From Arthrobacter globiformis (GTDB lineage: Bacteria > Actinomycetota > Actinomycetes > Actinomycetales > Micrococcaceae): a stretch of DNA of 64,000 bases. Positions within the stretch are counted from its first letter, which is position 1, and every line of letters begins with the position of its first letter. Below the pieces are notes generated by a model. It made no database searches and was not told the origin of the DNA. It saw only the letters and a program-made list of their open reading frames with translations. The position numbers and the translations under genes are program-made. Below, piece after piece: positions 1 to 8,830 of this stretch. Location: positions 84,311 to 148,310 of the forward strand of contig NZ_QLNP01000099.1 in NCBI RefSeq assembly GCF_003261175.1, written 5' to 3'.

Positions 1-646
1 CGCGCAGGTGCGTCACGGTCTTCTGCATGTCAGTGGTGGGGGCCTTCGAGGCCACGCGCTGTTCCAGCAGGACAATCTGGGCGACGATGTCGTCATACTT
101 CCGCGCGAAGTAGGCAAGTGCCTCGTCGTTGCTGACGTCCGGGTACTGACCGACCGGGTGCTCTTCGCCGTCGATGGTCAGGAAGACGTGGCCGTCGCCC
201 TCAACGCGGCCCCAGCGCGCGGCTTCAGCCAGCGAGGTGGATGGCGGTGCCTGCACCGGAACCGCTGTGGCGGCCGGACCTGCCTTGGGCCGGGCGGCAA
301 AGGCGGCCGGCGTCGGCGCGGGCCGGGGTGCCGGCGTCGGACGCGGTGACGGTGCGGGGCTGGCTTCCGGCTTTTCCTGCTCAGCCTCCGGCTGGGCGCT
401 TTCCTGCGTGGCGTCGGGCTGTGCCGCATCCCTGGGCTCTGCTGCCTCGTCGGGCTGAGCCGCATCCCCAGGCTCTACTGCCTCGTCGGACTGTACCGCC
501 TCGTCGGGCTGCGTCGCCTGCACGGGCTCGGCCGCTTCCACGGACTGTGCGCCATCCACGGCCTGTGCCGCTTCCACTGATTCCGGGGAAGCCTGGACCT
601 CGGTCACTTCGGCTGCTGTTTCGTCGGATTTCTGACTGTCTGTCAC
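1..646 (-). CDS. DUF349 domain protein, N-terminal part (cut by window edge)
   Basis: The reading frame enters from the left edge on the minus strand; only the N-terminal ~215 residues are present. It starts at a GTG (644-646) with no good Shine-Dalgarno in front; an upstream ATG in another frame runs into a stop at once. Residues ~1-110 are a low-complexity Ala/Glu/Pro/Gln stretch with loose pentads such as QPDEA and SDEAV, followed by a Pro/Ala linker. The folded part begins near ARWGRVEGDGHVFL and contains ALAYFARKYDD, which resembles the DUF349 N-terminal region of actinobacterial proteins found beside this cyclophilin and hisS. The function of DUF349 proteins is not established. The family call rests on these motifs and on neighbourhood. 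Confidence 0.75.
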   Translation of the reverse strand, partial: MTDSQKSDETAAEVTEVQASPESVEAAQAVDGAQSVEAAEPVQATQPDEAVQSDEAVEPGDAAQPDEAAEPRDAAQPDATQESAQPEAEQEKPEASPAPSPRPTPAPRPAPTPAAFAARPKAGPAATAVPVQAPPSTSLAEAARWGRVEGDGHVFLTIDGEEHPVGQYPDVSNDEALAYFARKYDDIVAQIVLLEQRVASKAPTTDMQKTVTHLR

Positions 647-718
647 CGCTAAAAGTCTTTCGCTTGGAGGAAAATACTCATTGGCAAGTCGCCGGTGGCC
701 GCTGGCGCCACAAGGTTC

Positions 719-1537
719 CTACTTCAGAGAAAATGAGTCTATCGTGACTGGTTCCGCAGGTGCGCCGTCCGTGCCGTTTTCGCCCGTCTTAAGACCTGCC
801 GCCGCAATCTTGGTTACGGTGTCCAGGCCAGAGGTCACCTTGCCCACGATGGTGTAGCCGCCGGCGGAGTCGGCCGGAATGGCGGTGTCCTTGTAGACGA
901 TGAAGAACTGCGTGCCGTTGCCGTAGGCGTTGTTGCCCGTACGGGCCACCGCGATGGTACCGGCGGGATATTTGTTGTCTGCCGGCGTGTTCTCCAGCGG
1001 CCCCCAGGTGTAGTTGGGGTCGCCCTGGCCATCGCCGGTCTTGGAGCCGCACTGCAGGACGCCGAAGTTCTCGCCAGTGGTGAGGCGGTGGCAGCTGACG
1101 CCCTTGTAGTAGCCCTGGTCCGCCAGGGACTTGAACACCGCGGCGGCCTGTGGGGCCTTGGTGCCGTCCAGCTGCACGCCGAGGGTTCCCCTGTTCAGCT
1201 TCAGTTCGCCGGTGAACGTCTTGCCGGCCGCCGTCGCCGGCTTGGGGATGTTTGCAGCATTTGTCTGGGACGCTGACGGAGTCGCGTCGGGGGATGCCGG
1301 TGCGGACGGCGTCGCCAGGTCCGCCTCGGCGGCGGCGAATTCGGCTTCGGTCGGGTTCCCGGCAAACACCGTCAGTTGAAGTACGACGGCGAGTATCACC
1401 GCTGCGGCTCCCGCACCTCCCGCTACCAGGTTGTCCCGCTTGCGGCGCTTCTCCTGGTCACGGCGAAGCTCGCGTTTGGCCTCCATCTGCTGGATGCGCC
1501 TCTTGGCTTCGCGTGTTTCGCGTGGACTGGCCGCCAC
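719..1537 (-). CDS. Membrane-anchored cyclophilin-type peptidyl-prolyl isomerase
   Basis: 272 residues. The GTG start (1537) has a strong AGGAGG eight bases upstream. Residues 1-36 are a highly charged Arg/Lys/Glu cytoplasmic segment; residues ~37-60 form one hydrophobic helix (LVAGGAGAAAVILAVVLQL), so the enzyme domain should sit outside the membrane. An Ala/Ser/Pro/Thr linker follows, then the cyclophilin fold (~110-270), with GVSCHRL, AGTIAVAR and NGTQFFIVYKD, the last two carrying the usual active-site segments. It would catalyse cis-trans isomerisation of prolyl bonds in exported proteins. It lies between the DUF349 gene and the divergent hisS, a common actinobacterial arrangement. Confidence 0.9.
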   Translation of the reverse strand: MAASPRETREAKRRIQQMEAKRELRRDQEKRRKRDNLVAGGAGAAAVILAVVLQLTVFAGNPTEAEFAAAEADLATPSAPASPDATPSASQTNAANIPKPATAAGKTFTGELKLNRGTLGVQLDGTKAPQAAAVFKSLADQGYYKGVSCHRLTTGENFGVLQCGSKTGDGQGDPNYTWGPLENTPADNKYPAGTIAVARTGNNAYGNGTQFFIVYKDTAIPADSAGGYTIVGKVTSGLDTVTKIAAAGLKTGENGTDGAPAEPVTIDSFSLK

Positions 1538-1660
1538 GGGTCCTCCTCATTGATCGTCACCGCCGGACCGGGCTAGCCCCTGAAGGCATCCCCGGCTGCA
1601 GATTGCGCTGCGGCAGCCCGCCAGCGCCCGGCCTCCGTGTTAGAGATGCAGGCGCCGAAA

Positions 1661-1692
1661 GCATAAACTGACTGCCGCACATAAGTTTATGC
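1661..1692. promoter_or_regulatory. Inverted repeat between ppiase and hisS
   Basis: GCATAAACT (1661-1669) and AGTTTATGC (1684-1692) are perfect 9-base inverted arms with a 14-base spacer. They lie in the 261-base divergent intergenic region and are AT-rich in a GC-rich setting. This could be an operator or an RNA hairpin in the hisS leader; no T-run follows, so a terminator is unlikely. Confidence 0.4.
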
Positions 1693-1798
1693 AGAACAGG
1701 CTGGACTCTCGCCGCTGCCGCCGCCGTTTGGTTCACATGTCGACGCGGAACAAGGCGCAGCGGCCCCGGCCTTCGTTTACCTGAGGAGAAACTCCACC

Positions 1799-3154
1799 AT
1801 GGCACGCACCGCCTCCCTGTCCGGATTCCCCGAGTGGCTTCCCGAGGAGCGGCTGGTGGAGCAGCATGTCCTGGACTCGCTGCGCCGCACCTTCGAACTG
1901 CACGGCTTCTCATCCATCGAGACCCGCGCCGTCGAAACCGTTGGCCAGCTGCTCCGCAAGGGTGAGATCGACAAAGAGGTGTACGGGCTGAGCCGGCTCC
2001 AGGACGACGAGGGGGAGGAAGCCGGGAAGGGCAAGCACGATCCGCATGCCCTGGCGCTGCACTTTGACCTCACGGTGCCGTTCGCCCGGTACGTCGTGGA
2101 AAACGCCGGCTACCTGGCCTTCCCGTTCCGCCGTTACCAGATCCAGAAGGTCTGGCGCGGGGAACGCCCGCAGGAAGGCCGCGCCCGCGAGTTCACGCAG
2201 GCTGACATTGACGTGGTGGGCGACGGCGAGCTCCCCTTCCGCTACGACGTCGAGATCGCCCTCGTCATCGCGGAGGCGCTTGGCGCGCTTCCGATCCCGG
2301 AGTTCCGGCTGCGCATCAATAACAGGAAGCTCGCCGAGGGCTTCTACCGCGGCATCGGTCTGACCGACACCGCCGGTGTGCTGCGCAGCATCGACAAGCT
2401 CGAGAAGATCGGCCCGGCGAAGGTAGCCGAGCTGCTCAAGGCCGAGCTAGGCGCCACCGACGAGCAGGCGCAGGCGGCGCTGAAGCTTGCCGGGATCAAG
2501 ACCGAGGACACGTCCTTCGTGGCGCAGGTCCGCTCGCTCGGGGTCAGCAACGACCTCCTGGAGGAAGGCCTGAACGAACTCGAACAGGTGATCGAGGCTG
2601 CCGTGAAGCGGGTTCCGGGCAAGGTGGTCGCGGACCTGAGCATCGCGCGCGGCCTGGACTACTACACCGGAACCGTCGTGGAGACCGTCCTGGTGGGCCA
2701 CGAGCAGCTCGGATCGATCTGCTCCGGCGGCCGCTACGACGCCCTGGCGAGCAAGGGAAACCGGAAGTTCCCCGGCGTCGGGCTGTCCATTGGCGTGACC
2801 CGGCTCGTCTCGCGCATCCTCAGCCAGGACCTGGCCAAGGCCTCCCGCTCCGTGCCCACGGCAGTGTTCGTGGCGCTCACCTCCGACGAGAGCTGGGGCG
2901 AAGCACAGGACGTGGCCACGGAGCTGCGCAGCCGCGGCATCCCCGCCGAGGTGGCCGCCAAGGCCGAGAAGTTCGGCAAGCAGATCAAGTTCGCGGACCG
3001 GCGCGGCATCCCCTTCGTCTGGTTCACGGACGAGGACGGCAAGCACCAGGTGAAGGACATCCGCTCCGGCGAGCAGGTCGACGCTGATCCCGCGACGTGG
3101 ACGCCGTCGGACGAGGACATCCGCGTCCAGGTCAACGCCGCGCCGGCGAGCTGA
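1799..3154 (+). CDS. hisS: Histidyl-tRNA synthetase
   Basis: 451 residues; cytoplasmic class II synthetase that charges tRNA-His. The ATG follows GAGGAGAAACTCCACC. Class II features are visible: motif 2 region WRGERPQEGRAREFTQADID (~122-141), the HisRS-specific RGLDYYTGTVVE (~283) and SGGRYD (~308), and a C-terminal anticodon-binding domain (~350-440). Length is normal for the actinobacterial subtype. Its stop codon directly abuts the stop of the convergent APC permease with no spacer, so the two transcripts must overlap unless termination occurs inside the coding regions. Confidence 0.97.
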   Translation: MARTASLSGFPEWLPEERLVEQHVLDSLRRTFELHGFSSIETRAVETVGQLLRKGEIDKEVYGLSRLQDDEGEEAGKGKHDPHALALHFDLTVPFARYVVENAGYLAFPFRRYQIQKVWRGERPQEGRAREFTQADIDVVGDGELPFRYDVEIALVIAEALGALPIPEFRLRINNRKLAEGFYRGIGLTDTAGVLRSIDKLEKIGPAKVAELLKAELGATDEQAQAALKLAGIKTEDTSFVAQVRSLGVSNDLLEEGLNELEQVIEAAVKRVPGKVVADLSIARGLDYYTGTVVETVLVGHEQLGSICSGGRYDALASKGNRKFPGVGLSIGVTRLVSRILSQDLAKASRSVPTAVFVALTSDESWGEAQDVATELRSRGIPAEVAAKAEKFGKQIKFADRRGIPFVWFTDEDGKHQVKDIRSGEQVDADPATWTPSDEDIRVQVNAAPAS

Positions 3155-4423
3155 TCACCGCCGCGCCGGCTTCCTGCACGCAAGCACGACGGCGCGCCCG
3201 GCGAGTCCGGCGGCCATGACGGCCGCCATGCCTAGTACCGAGGCGGCCGGCAGGGTGAAAGCCAGGACCAGGCACCCGGCAAGCCCGGCGGCGTTGAGCC
3301 ATTTGGGCGCGTGCCGGGGCCGGTCCCGGAGCGTGAAGGCGGCGGCATTCGTCACGGCGTAATACAGCAGGACGCCGAAGCTGGAAAAGCCCACCACCGT
3401 CAGCACGTCGGTGGTCAGCAACAGCAGGACGACGACGGCGGCCACCGCCAGTTCCGCGGTTACCGGCACCGGATGGCGCCCGCCCAGCCGGGCCAGGGGA
3501 CCGGGGAGGTCACGTTCGCGCGCCATCGCCATGGCCGTGCGCCCCACCCCGGTGATGAGGGCCAGCAGAGCGCCGAGCGAGGCTGCGGCGGCACCCGCCT
3601 GGACCACGGGCGCTCCGGCGGCCAGACGGGACTGTTCCACGGCGTCGAGCAGCGGCGCCGTGGAGGCGGCAAGCACATTAACCGGAAGATGCGCCAGGAG
3701 CAGCGCCCCCAGCAGCAGGTAGATGACCAGGGCGCCGGCCAGGGCTCCGAGGACCGCGCGCGGAATGACCCGCGCCGGATCCTTCACCTCCTCGCCGAGC
3801 GTGGCAATGCGCGCGTACCCGGCAAAAGCGAAGAACATCAGCCCCGCGGCGGGCAAAATGCCCCAGCCGCTGCCGGCCTGTCCGGCGACCGGTCCGGAAG
3901 CTGTCCCGCCGTCGGCTGCATGCGGCCCCACAATGCTCGCCGCAGCCACGAACACCAGGGTGGCCAGGACCACGGCCAGCAGGATGCGCGTCAGGAAGGC
4001 GGTCCGCGTAATGCCCAGCAGGTTCACGCCGGTCAGTGTGGCGACCGCGGCTACGGCCACGGGGGTGGCGAATCCCGGCGCAACGTACTGGCCGAAGGTC
4101 AGGGCCATGGCCGCACAGGAGGCTGACTTGCCCGTTACGAAACCCCAGCCGGCGAGGAAACCGGGCCATTCGCCAAGCTGCTTCCGGCCGTAGACGTAGG
4201 TGCCGCCGCTCTGCGGATACTTTGCCGCGAGCTGGGCGGAGGCGACGGCATTGCAGTACGCCACGGCGCCGGCCAGGGCTATGGCCGCGAGGAGCAGCCC
4301 TCCGGCCAGCCGGGCTGCCGGTGCGAAGACGACAAAAACGCCGGCGCCGAGCATGGATCCGAGCCCGATCGCTGTTGCGTCGGCCACACCCAGCCTTCGT
4401 TGCAGCTGCTGGTGCTTGGTCAT
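3155..4423 (-). CDS. APC-family amino acid permease
   Basis: 422 residues from the ATG at 4423 ([12 protein letters not shown]). A TTG seven codons upstream is possible, but the GAAAGG that could serve as ribosome binding site overlaps it. About 12 hydrophobic segments are visible. The N-terminal [15 protein letters not shown] carries the glycine-rich helix-1 motif typical of amino acid/polyamine/organocation antiporters, and [14 protein letters not shown] follows between helices 2 and 3. It probably moves an amino acid or amine across the cytoplasmic membrane; the substrate cannot be read from the sequence. It is a single gene, convergent with hisS and divergent from aspS. Confidence 0.88.
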   Translation of the reverse strand: MTKHQQLQRRLGVADATAIGLGSMLGAGVFVVFAPAARLAGGLLLAAIALAGAVAYCNAVASAQLAAKYPQSGGTYVYGRKQLGEWPGFLAGWGFVTGKSASCAAMALTFGQYVAPGFATPVAVAAVATLTGVNLLGITRTAFLTRILLAVVLATLVFVAAASIVGPHAADGGTASGPVAGQAGSGWGILPAAGLMFFAFAGYARIATLGEEVKDPARVIPRAVLGALAGALVIYLLLGALLLAHLPVNVLAASTAPLLDAVEQSRLAAGAPVVQAGAAAASLGALLALITGVGRTAMAMARERDLPGPLARLGGRHPVPVTAELAVAAVVVLLLLTTDVLTVVGFSSFGVLLYYAVTNAAAFTLRDRPRHAPKWLNAAGLAGCLVLAFTLPAASVLGMAAVMAAGLAGRAVVLACRKPARR

Positions 4424-4462
4424 GGCGGGGCGGGAACCTTTCAAACGGGTAAACTCGGACGG

Positions 4463-4481
4463 GATCGTTTCCGCAACGATC
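4463..4481. promoter_or_regulatory. Palindrome between APC permease and aspS
   Basis: GATCGTT (4463-4469), a 5-base spacer and AACGATC (4475-4481) form a perfect 7-base inverted repeat. It sits in the ~100-base divergent promoter region and looks like a dimeric repressor site, more plausibly for the permease than for aspS. No regulator gene lies next to it. Confidence 0.35.
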
Positions 4482-4522
4482 GTCTTTATACTTCATTCTG
4501 TCTTCCTTCTGAAAGGAATGCT

Positions 4523-6310
4523 GTGCTGCGCACACATGACCTCGGATCCCTTCGCTCCGAGCACATTGGACAAACCGTAACCCTGGCAGGCTGGGTCGGC
4601 CGCCGTCGTGATCACGGTGGTGTCGCATTCGTCGATCTGCGTGACGCCTCGGGCGTGGCGCAGGTGGTGGTCCGTGAGGAAGAGGTCTTCCACGGGCTGC
4701 GCAACGAATACGTGCTCCAGGTGACGGGCACGGTCTCCAAGCGCCCGGAAGGCAACGAGAACGCTGCCCTCGCCACGGGCGAGGTGGAGGTCATGGCGGA
4801 CAAGGTGGTCATCCTCAACACCGCCGACGCGCTGCCCTTCCAGATCGACGAGCACGTGGAAGTGGGGGAGGAGGCACGGCTCAAGCACCGGTACCTGGAC
4901 CTGCGCCGTCCCGGCCCCGCCCGCAACCTGCGCCTGCGCTCTGAGGCCAACCGCGTGGCCCGCGAACTCCTCCACCAGGACGGCTATGTGGAGATCGAGA
5001 CCCCGACGCTGACGCGTTCGACGCCGGAAGGCGCCCGCGACTTCGTTGTTCCGGCCCGTCTTGCACCGGGGTCCTGGTACGCACTGCCGCAGTCCCCGCA
5101 GCTGTTCAAACAGCTGCTGCAGGTGGGTGGTTTCGAAAAGTACTACCAGATCGCCCGCTGCTACCGCGACGAGGACTTCCGCGCGGACCGCCAGCCTGAG
5201 TTCACCCAGCTGGATATCGAGGCCAGCTTTGTGGACCAGGACGACATCATTTCGCTGGGCGAAAACATCGTCAAGGCGCTGTGGAAGCTGATCGACGTCG
5301 AGATCCCCACCCCTATCCAGCGCATCACGTACGCCGACGCCATGGCGCGGTTCGGCTCGGACAAGCCGGACCTCCGCTTTGGCGTGGAGCTGACCGAGCT
5401 GACTGAGTTCTTCAAGGACACCAACTTCGGCGTCTTCAAGGCCCCGTACGTCGGCGCCGTGGTCATGCCCGGCGGGGCATCCCAGCCGCGCCGTACGCTG
5501 GACGGCTGGCAGGAATTCGCCAAGCAGCGCGGTCACAAGGGACTGGCCTATGTCCTGTTCAAGGAAGACGGCGAGCTGGCCGGTCCGGTGGCCAAGAACC
5601 TGACGGACACTGAGCGTGAAGGCCTGGCCGGTGCCGTAGGCGCCGAGCCCGGCGACTGCATCTTCTTCGCCGCCGGCGAGAAGTCTGCAGCCCGCGCACT
5701 GCTCGGTGCCGCCCGCGTCGAGATCGGCCACCGCACCGGCCTGATCGACCCCAGCGCCTGGGCCTTCTGCTGGGTGGTGGACGCGCCGATGTTCGAGCCG
5801 GCCGCTGCAGCCGTGGCCTCTGGCGACGTGGCCGTGGGTGCCGGCAAGTGGACGGCCGTCCACCACGCCTTCACCTCGCCCAAGCCCGAGTTCCTCGACA
5901 CGTTCGACAAGGACCCGGAGTCGGCCCTGTCCTACGCGTACGACATCGTCTGCAACGGCAACGAAATCGGCGGCGGTTCCATCCGCATCCACGAGCGCGA
6001 TGTCCAGGAACGGGTCTTCGAGCTGATGGGCCTGGACCGGGCAGACGCGCAGACCAAGTTTGGCTTCCTGCTGGAAGGCTTCAAGTACGGCGCCCCGCCG
6101 CACGGCGGCATCGCCTTCGGCTGGGACCGGGTGGTGGCCCTCCTGGCAGGCGTGGAGTCCATCCGCGACGTTATCGCCTTCCCGAAGACCGGCAACGGCT
6201 ACGACCCGCTGACCCAGGCTCCCGCGCCGATCACGCCGCAGCAGCGCAAAGAGGCCGGCGTCGACTTCAAGCCCGAGGCCAAGAAGCCCGAAGAGAAGAA
6301 GGCCGACTAG
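4523..6310 (+). CDS. aspS: Aspartyl-tRNA synthetase, probably non-discriminating (Asp/Asn)
   Basis: 595 residues from GTG 4523, five bases after GAAAGGA. An ATG at 4518 is out of frame. The protein has the OB-fold anticodon domain (~1-110), the class II core with [13 protein letters not shown] (motif 2, ~219) and [11 protein letters not shown] (motif 3, ~528), and the bacterial GAD insertion (~290-420). The anticodon-domain loop reads RRRDHGG with His at position 31, and RPEG follows at 74-77; in known bacterial AspRS, His in the first position and Gly in the second mark enzymes that also charge tRNA-Asn. That would pair with GatCAB, which is not in this window. The C-terminus is Lys/Glu-rich. 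A strong terminator follows. Confidence 0.96.
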   Translation: MLRTHDLGSLRSEHIGQTVTLAGWVGRRRDHGGVAFVDLRDASGVAQVVVREEEVFHGLRNEYVLQVTGTVSKRPEGNENAALATGEVEVMADKVVILNTADALPFQIDEHVEVGEEARLKHRYLDLRRPGPARNLRLRSEANRVARELLHQDGYVEIETPTLTRSTPEGARDFVVPARLAPGSWYALPQSPQLFKQLLQVGGFEKYYQIARCYRDEDFRADRQPEFTQLDIEASFVDQDDIISLGENIVKALWKLIDVEIPTPIQRITYADAMARFGSDKPDLRFGVELTELTEFFKDTNFGVFKAPYVGAVVMPGGASQPRRTLDGWQEFAKQRGHKGLAYVLFKEDGELAGPVAKNLTDTEREGLAGAVGAEPGDCIFFAAGEKSAARALLGAARVEIGHRTGLIDPSAWAFCWVVDAPMFEPAAAAVASGDVAVGAGKWTAVHHAFTSPKPEFLDTFDKDPESALSYAYDIVCNGNEIGGGSIRIHERDVQERVFELMGLDRADAQTKFGFLLEGFKYGAPPHGGIAFGWDRVVALLAGVESIRDVIAFPKTGNGYDPLTQAPAPITPQQRKEAGVDFKPEAKKPEEKKAD

Positions 6311-6338
6311 CTTCAACAAAGCTGGTTGGCTGAACGCA

Positions 6339-6370
6339 GCAAGAGCTCCCCGGAAACGGGGAGCTCTTGC
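6339..6370 (+). terminator. Intrinsic terminator after aspS
   Basis: A 14-base perfect stem (6339-6352 with 6357-6370) closes a GAAA tetraloop, followed by TCTTT. This is a strong terminator for aspS. It lies only ~57 bases before the GTG of the next gene, so that gene needs its own promoter or depends on read-through. Confidence 0.9.
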
Positions 6371-6426
6371 TCTTTACAGGACAGCTGCCCTTTACTGCAC
6401 AGCTGCGGCGGATGGAGGATACCCGC

Positions 6427-7221
6427 GTGGAAGTGTTGTCCGGTCTGGAAGCCTTGATGGATGCCGCCTGGCCCGCGCCCGAACGTCACGACACCGGCGA
6501 GTGGGTGCTCCGCGCGGCCGGTGGTGTAACGCAGCGGGCGAACTCCGTCTGGCCTCGGGTGCCTGCCGCAGACGACGCCGCGGCCGTCCGGGACGCCGCG
6601 TCCTGGTACCGGCTTCGGCGGCTGCCGGTGATCTACCAGATCTTCGACCATGCCGGCGCCGCCCCGCTGAATGCCGTGCTGGACAGCCTGGGTTACACCA
6701 GGCAGTCCGAAACGCTGGTCATGTCCCGGCGTGCGGAGCCGCAGGACGGTCTTCCGGCAAGTGCCGGCGTCGAAATCTCGGAGCATCCTTCAGCGGAATG
6801 GCTGGAACTGTGGTGGTCCGTGGACGGCCGCGGCGGCGCCGCCGAGCTGGAGACCGCCCGTGCCATCCTCACCGGTTGCCCGGCGCTGTACGCCCTGGTG
6901 AGGGACGACGACGGCGGGCCGGCCGCCGTCGGACGCCTTGCTGTTGTTAACGGCTGGACCGCTGATCCCGGCGGGGCTGCCAGCTGGGGCGGGCTGTACT
7001 GCATGGCCACCAGACCCGACTCCCGGCGCCGCGGCTACGCCACCCGGATCCAGCAGGCCCTGGTCCGTGCGGGTGCGGAGCGGGGACTGGCCGGCTACTG
7101 GCTGCTGGCGATGGCGTCGAACACCGCTGCCCGAGAGCTCTACTCCCGGGCAGGCTTCTCTGAGGTGTCCCGCTATTGCTACCGGCAGGAGCGGCCGCGG
7201 CGGGCCCTGACCGGCTGCTGA
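6427..7221 (+). CDS. GNAT-family N-acetyltransferase
   Basis: 264 residues if it starts at GTG 6427, eight bases after GGAGG. An ATG at 6412 overlaps that ribosome binding site and is less likely. The N-terminal half (~1-120) begins VEVLSGLEALMDAAWP and resembles the degenerate first GNAT domain of two-domain acetyltransferases. The C-terminal half has the acetyl-CoA motif A region (GLYCMATRPDSRRRGYATRI) and the closing NTAARELYSRAGF, typical of GNAT enzymes. The acceptor substrate is unknown. Confidence 0.85.
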   Translation: MEVLSGLEALMDAAWPAPERHDTGEWVLRAAGGVTQRANSVWPRVPAADDAAAVRDAASWYRLRRLPVIYQIFDHAGAAPLNAVLDSLGYTRQSETLVMSRRAEPQDGLPASAGVEISEHPSAEWLELWWSVDGRGGAAELETARAILTGCPALYALVRDDDGGPAAVGRLAVVNGWTADPGGAASWGGLYCMATRPDSRRRGYATRIQQALVRAGAERGLAGYWLLAMASNTAARELYSRAGFSEVSRYCYRQERPRRALTGC

Positions 7222-7256
7222 CTGTGCTTCCATCCCGGCGCGGAAGCTGCGGGGTG

Positions 7257-7415
7257 TTACCTGCCTTCGGGCAAGTAGTGCAGGCCCAGCCACGGGGCGG
7301 TGGTGAGCTCGCCGGGCTCCACCGCTTGTGAGGGTGCCGCAAGCGCCGGCTCGGAGGCGGACGCCTCGGCGGCTTCGTTGTCGTGGGCGTTCATGGCGTG
7401 CAGGTTAGCGCACAT
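7257..7415 (-). CDS. Small ORF after the MHS transporter (doubtful)
   Basis: A 52-codon frame begins at an ATG (7413-7415) overlapping the last codons of the transporter gene; a second ATG lies at 7394. The product is Ala/Glu/Ser-rich and ends APWLGLHYLPEGR. There is no clear ribosome binding site, no recognised domain and no membrane segment. Translational coupling to the transporter is the only support. Confidence 0.25.
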   Translation of the reverse strand: MCANLHAMNAHDNEAAEASASEPALAAPSQAVEPGELTTAPWLGLHYLPEGR

Positions 7416-8820
7416 CGACGGACGGCTGCCGCGACGGTGTTTGCTGCCCTGCTGCTTCGGCCTGCCGCCGTCGTGCGGTGCCTTCCAGGTATGGTCCTCC
7501 GAGCTCCGCAATGGGCGTGGCGGCAGTCTCCCTTGACCAGAACGCGCATCCTGCCGCAATGAGCATGCAGACGGTGCCGAAGACGGCCACCGGCACCCAG
7601 CCCCAGACTCCGGGAGCAAGCAGCATCCCGGCGATCATCGGGCCAAAGCCGGCGAGGACCAGGCCGAACTGGTTCCCCAGCGCCATTCCGGAGTACCGGA
7701 CGGGCGCCGCGAACTGTTCGGCGAAAAATGCCGGCCAGATGCCGTTGAAGCCCGAGTACAGCACCGTCATGTTCACGAAGGCTGCAAGGAAGACCAGCAC
7801 GATGTTTCCGGAGGACAGCGCCAGGAAGTAGAGGAAGATCGTGACGGAGCAGCCGATCGCGGCCGTCAGCAGGAGAGGGCGGCGGCCGACCCGGTCGGAC
7901 AGCCTGGCCGCCAGCGGCATGGCGAACATGGACAGGCCGATGGCCACTGCGTTCACGGTCAGGATGGCCGCCCGGTCAAATCCCGCGCCCGAGGTGGCGT
8001 AGGCGAGTCCAAAGACCGTGAAGATGGTCTGCATCACGGACATAATGGACATTCCCGCCACCCGTAACACGTCTGGAGCTTGGAAGCGGAGCACTTCCTT
8101 GACGGGCATGGGGGCCACCTGGCGGCGTTCCTGGGCCTCCTCGAAGACCGGTGTTTCGTCCAGATGCGTGCGGACCCAGTAAGCGATGGCCAGCACCACG
8201 ATGGAGAGCCAGAACGGGATGCGCCAGCCCCAGCTCATCATGGCCTCCCGGGGCAGTGCCGTAACTGGGATGAAGACCAGGGTGGCCAGCACCATGCCGG
8301 ACGCGTAACCCGTCATCACGAAGCTGGTGAAGAACCCGCGCCTGCCTTCGGGCGAGTGTTCCAGCGTCAGGGTGGAGGCGCCCGCCGATTCCGCGCCGGC
8401 GGAGAAGCCCTGGGCCAGCCGGCCCGCCACCAGAAGGATGGGGGCCCAGACGCCGAGCTGTTCGTAGGTGGGCAGGAATCCGATGCCGAGGGACGCCAGG
8501 CCCATGATGCCGAGCGTCAGCAGCAGGATCTTCTTGCGGCCCAGTTTGTCGCCGAAATGTCCCATCACCAGTCCGCCAACAGGCCTGGCCACGTACGCGA
8601 CGCCGAAGGTGGCGAAGGCGCCGATCAGACCGATGGCCGGGTCCGCGGAGGGGAAGAACAGGTGGGGGAACACAAGTGCGGCGGCGGTGCCGTAGATGAA
8701 GAAGTCGTAGTACTCCAGCGTGCTGCCGAGGAAGGAGGCCAGGGCTGCCTTTCGGGGCGTCTTCCGCGGGGGCGGCTGGGAAGCCTGCAGCGGAACCTGC
8801 GGTGATGGGGTAGTGGTCAC
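7405..8820 (-). CDS. MHS-family MFS transporter, likely organic-acid/proton symporter (ChcT-like)
   Basis: 471 residues from GTG 8820, preceded by AAGGAGATTCCC; this start is preferred over one ten codons upstream. About 12 transmembrane helices. STLEYYDFFIYGTAAAL in helix 1, RPVGGLVMGHFGDKLGRKK between helices 2 and 3, and GRLAQGFSAGAESAGA in helix 4 are hallmarks of the metabolite:H+ symporter branch of the major facilitator superfamily, which imports carboxylates such as dicarboxylates, shikimate and aromatic acids. It is the last gene of an SDR-desaturase-Dabb-transporter unit, which suggests uptake of the pathway substrate. In the Sinomonas chc cluster the gene chcT is placed next to chcX and chcC in the same way (recalled, not checked). 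The exact substrate is inferred. Confidence 0.87.
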   Translation of the reverse strand: MTTTPSPQVPLQASQPPPRKTPRKAALASFLGSTLEYYDFFIYGTAAALVFPHLFFPSADPAIGLIGAFATFGVAYVARPVGGLVMGHFGDKLGRKKILLLTLGIMGLASLGIGFLPTYEQLGVWAPILLVAGRLAQGFSAGAESAGASTLTLEHSPEGRRGFFTSFVMTGYASGMVLATLVFIPVTALPREAMMSWGWRIPFWLSIVVLAIAYWVRTHLDETPVFEEAQERRQVAPMPVKEVLRFQAPDVLRVAGMSIMSVMQTIFTVFGLAYATSGAGFDRAAILTVNAVAIGLSMFAMPLAARLSDRVGRRPLLLTAAIGCSVTIFLYFLALSSGNIVLVFLAAFVNMTVLYSGFNGIWPAFFAEQFAAPVRYSGMALGNQFGLVLAGFGPMIAGMLLAPGVWGWVPVAVFGTVCMLIAAGCAFWSRETAATPIAELGGPYLEGTARRRQAEAAGQQTPSRQPSVDVR

Positions 8821-8830
8821 GGGAATCTCC

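Noticed and set aside
541-580. Repeated Ser/Glu/Ala codon stretches in the DUF349 gene suggesting a repeat array
   Set aside because: Units vary in length and sequence; this is a low-complexity protein tail and not a true tandem repeat.
4424-4444. TTG start seven codons upstream for the APC permease
   Set aside because: No ribosome binding site in front; the ATG at 4423 is the simpler start.
3678-4628. Minus-strand frame overlapping the APC permease (316 codons)
   Set aside because: Arg/Gly-rich translation in another frame of the permease; no family match.
4493-6319. Long minus-strand open frame opposite aspS (608 codons)
   Set aside because: It is the mirror of a high-GC gene; its translation is low-complexity Gly/Val/Leu/His-rich with no domain, and aspS on the other strand is certain.
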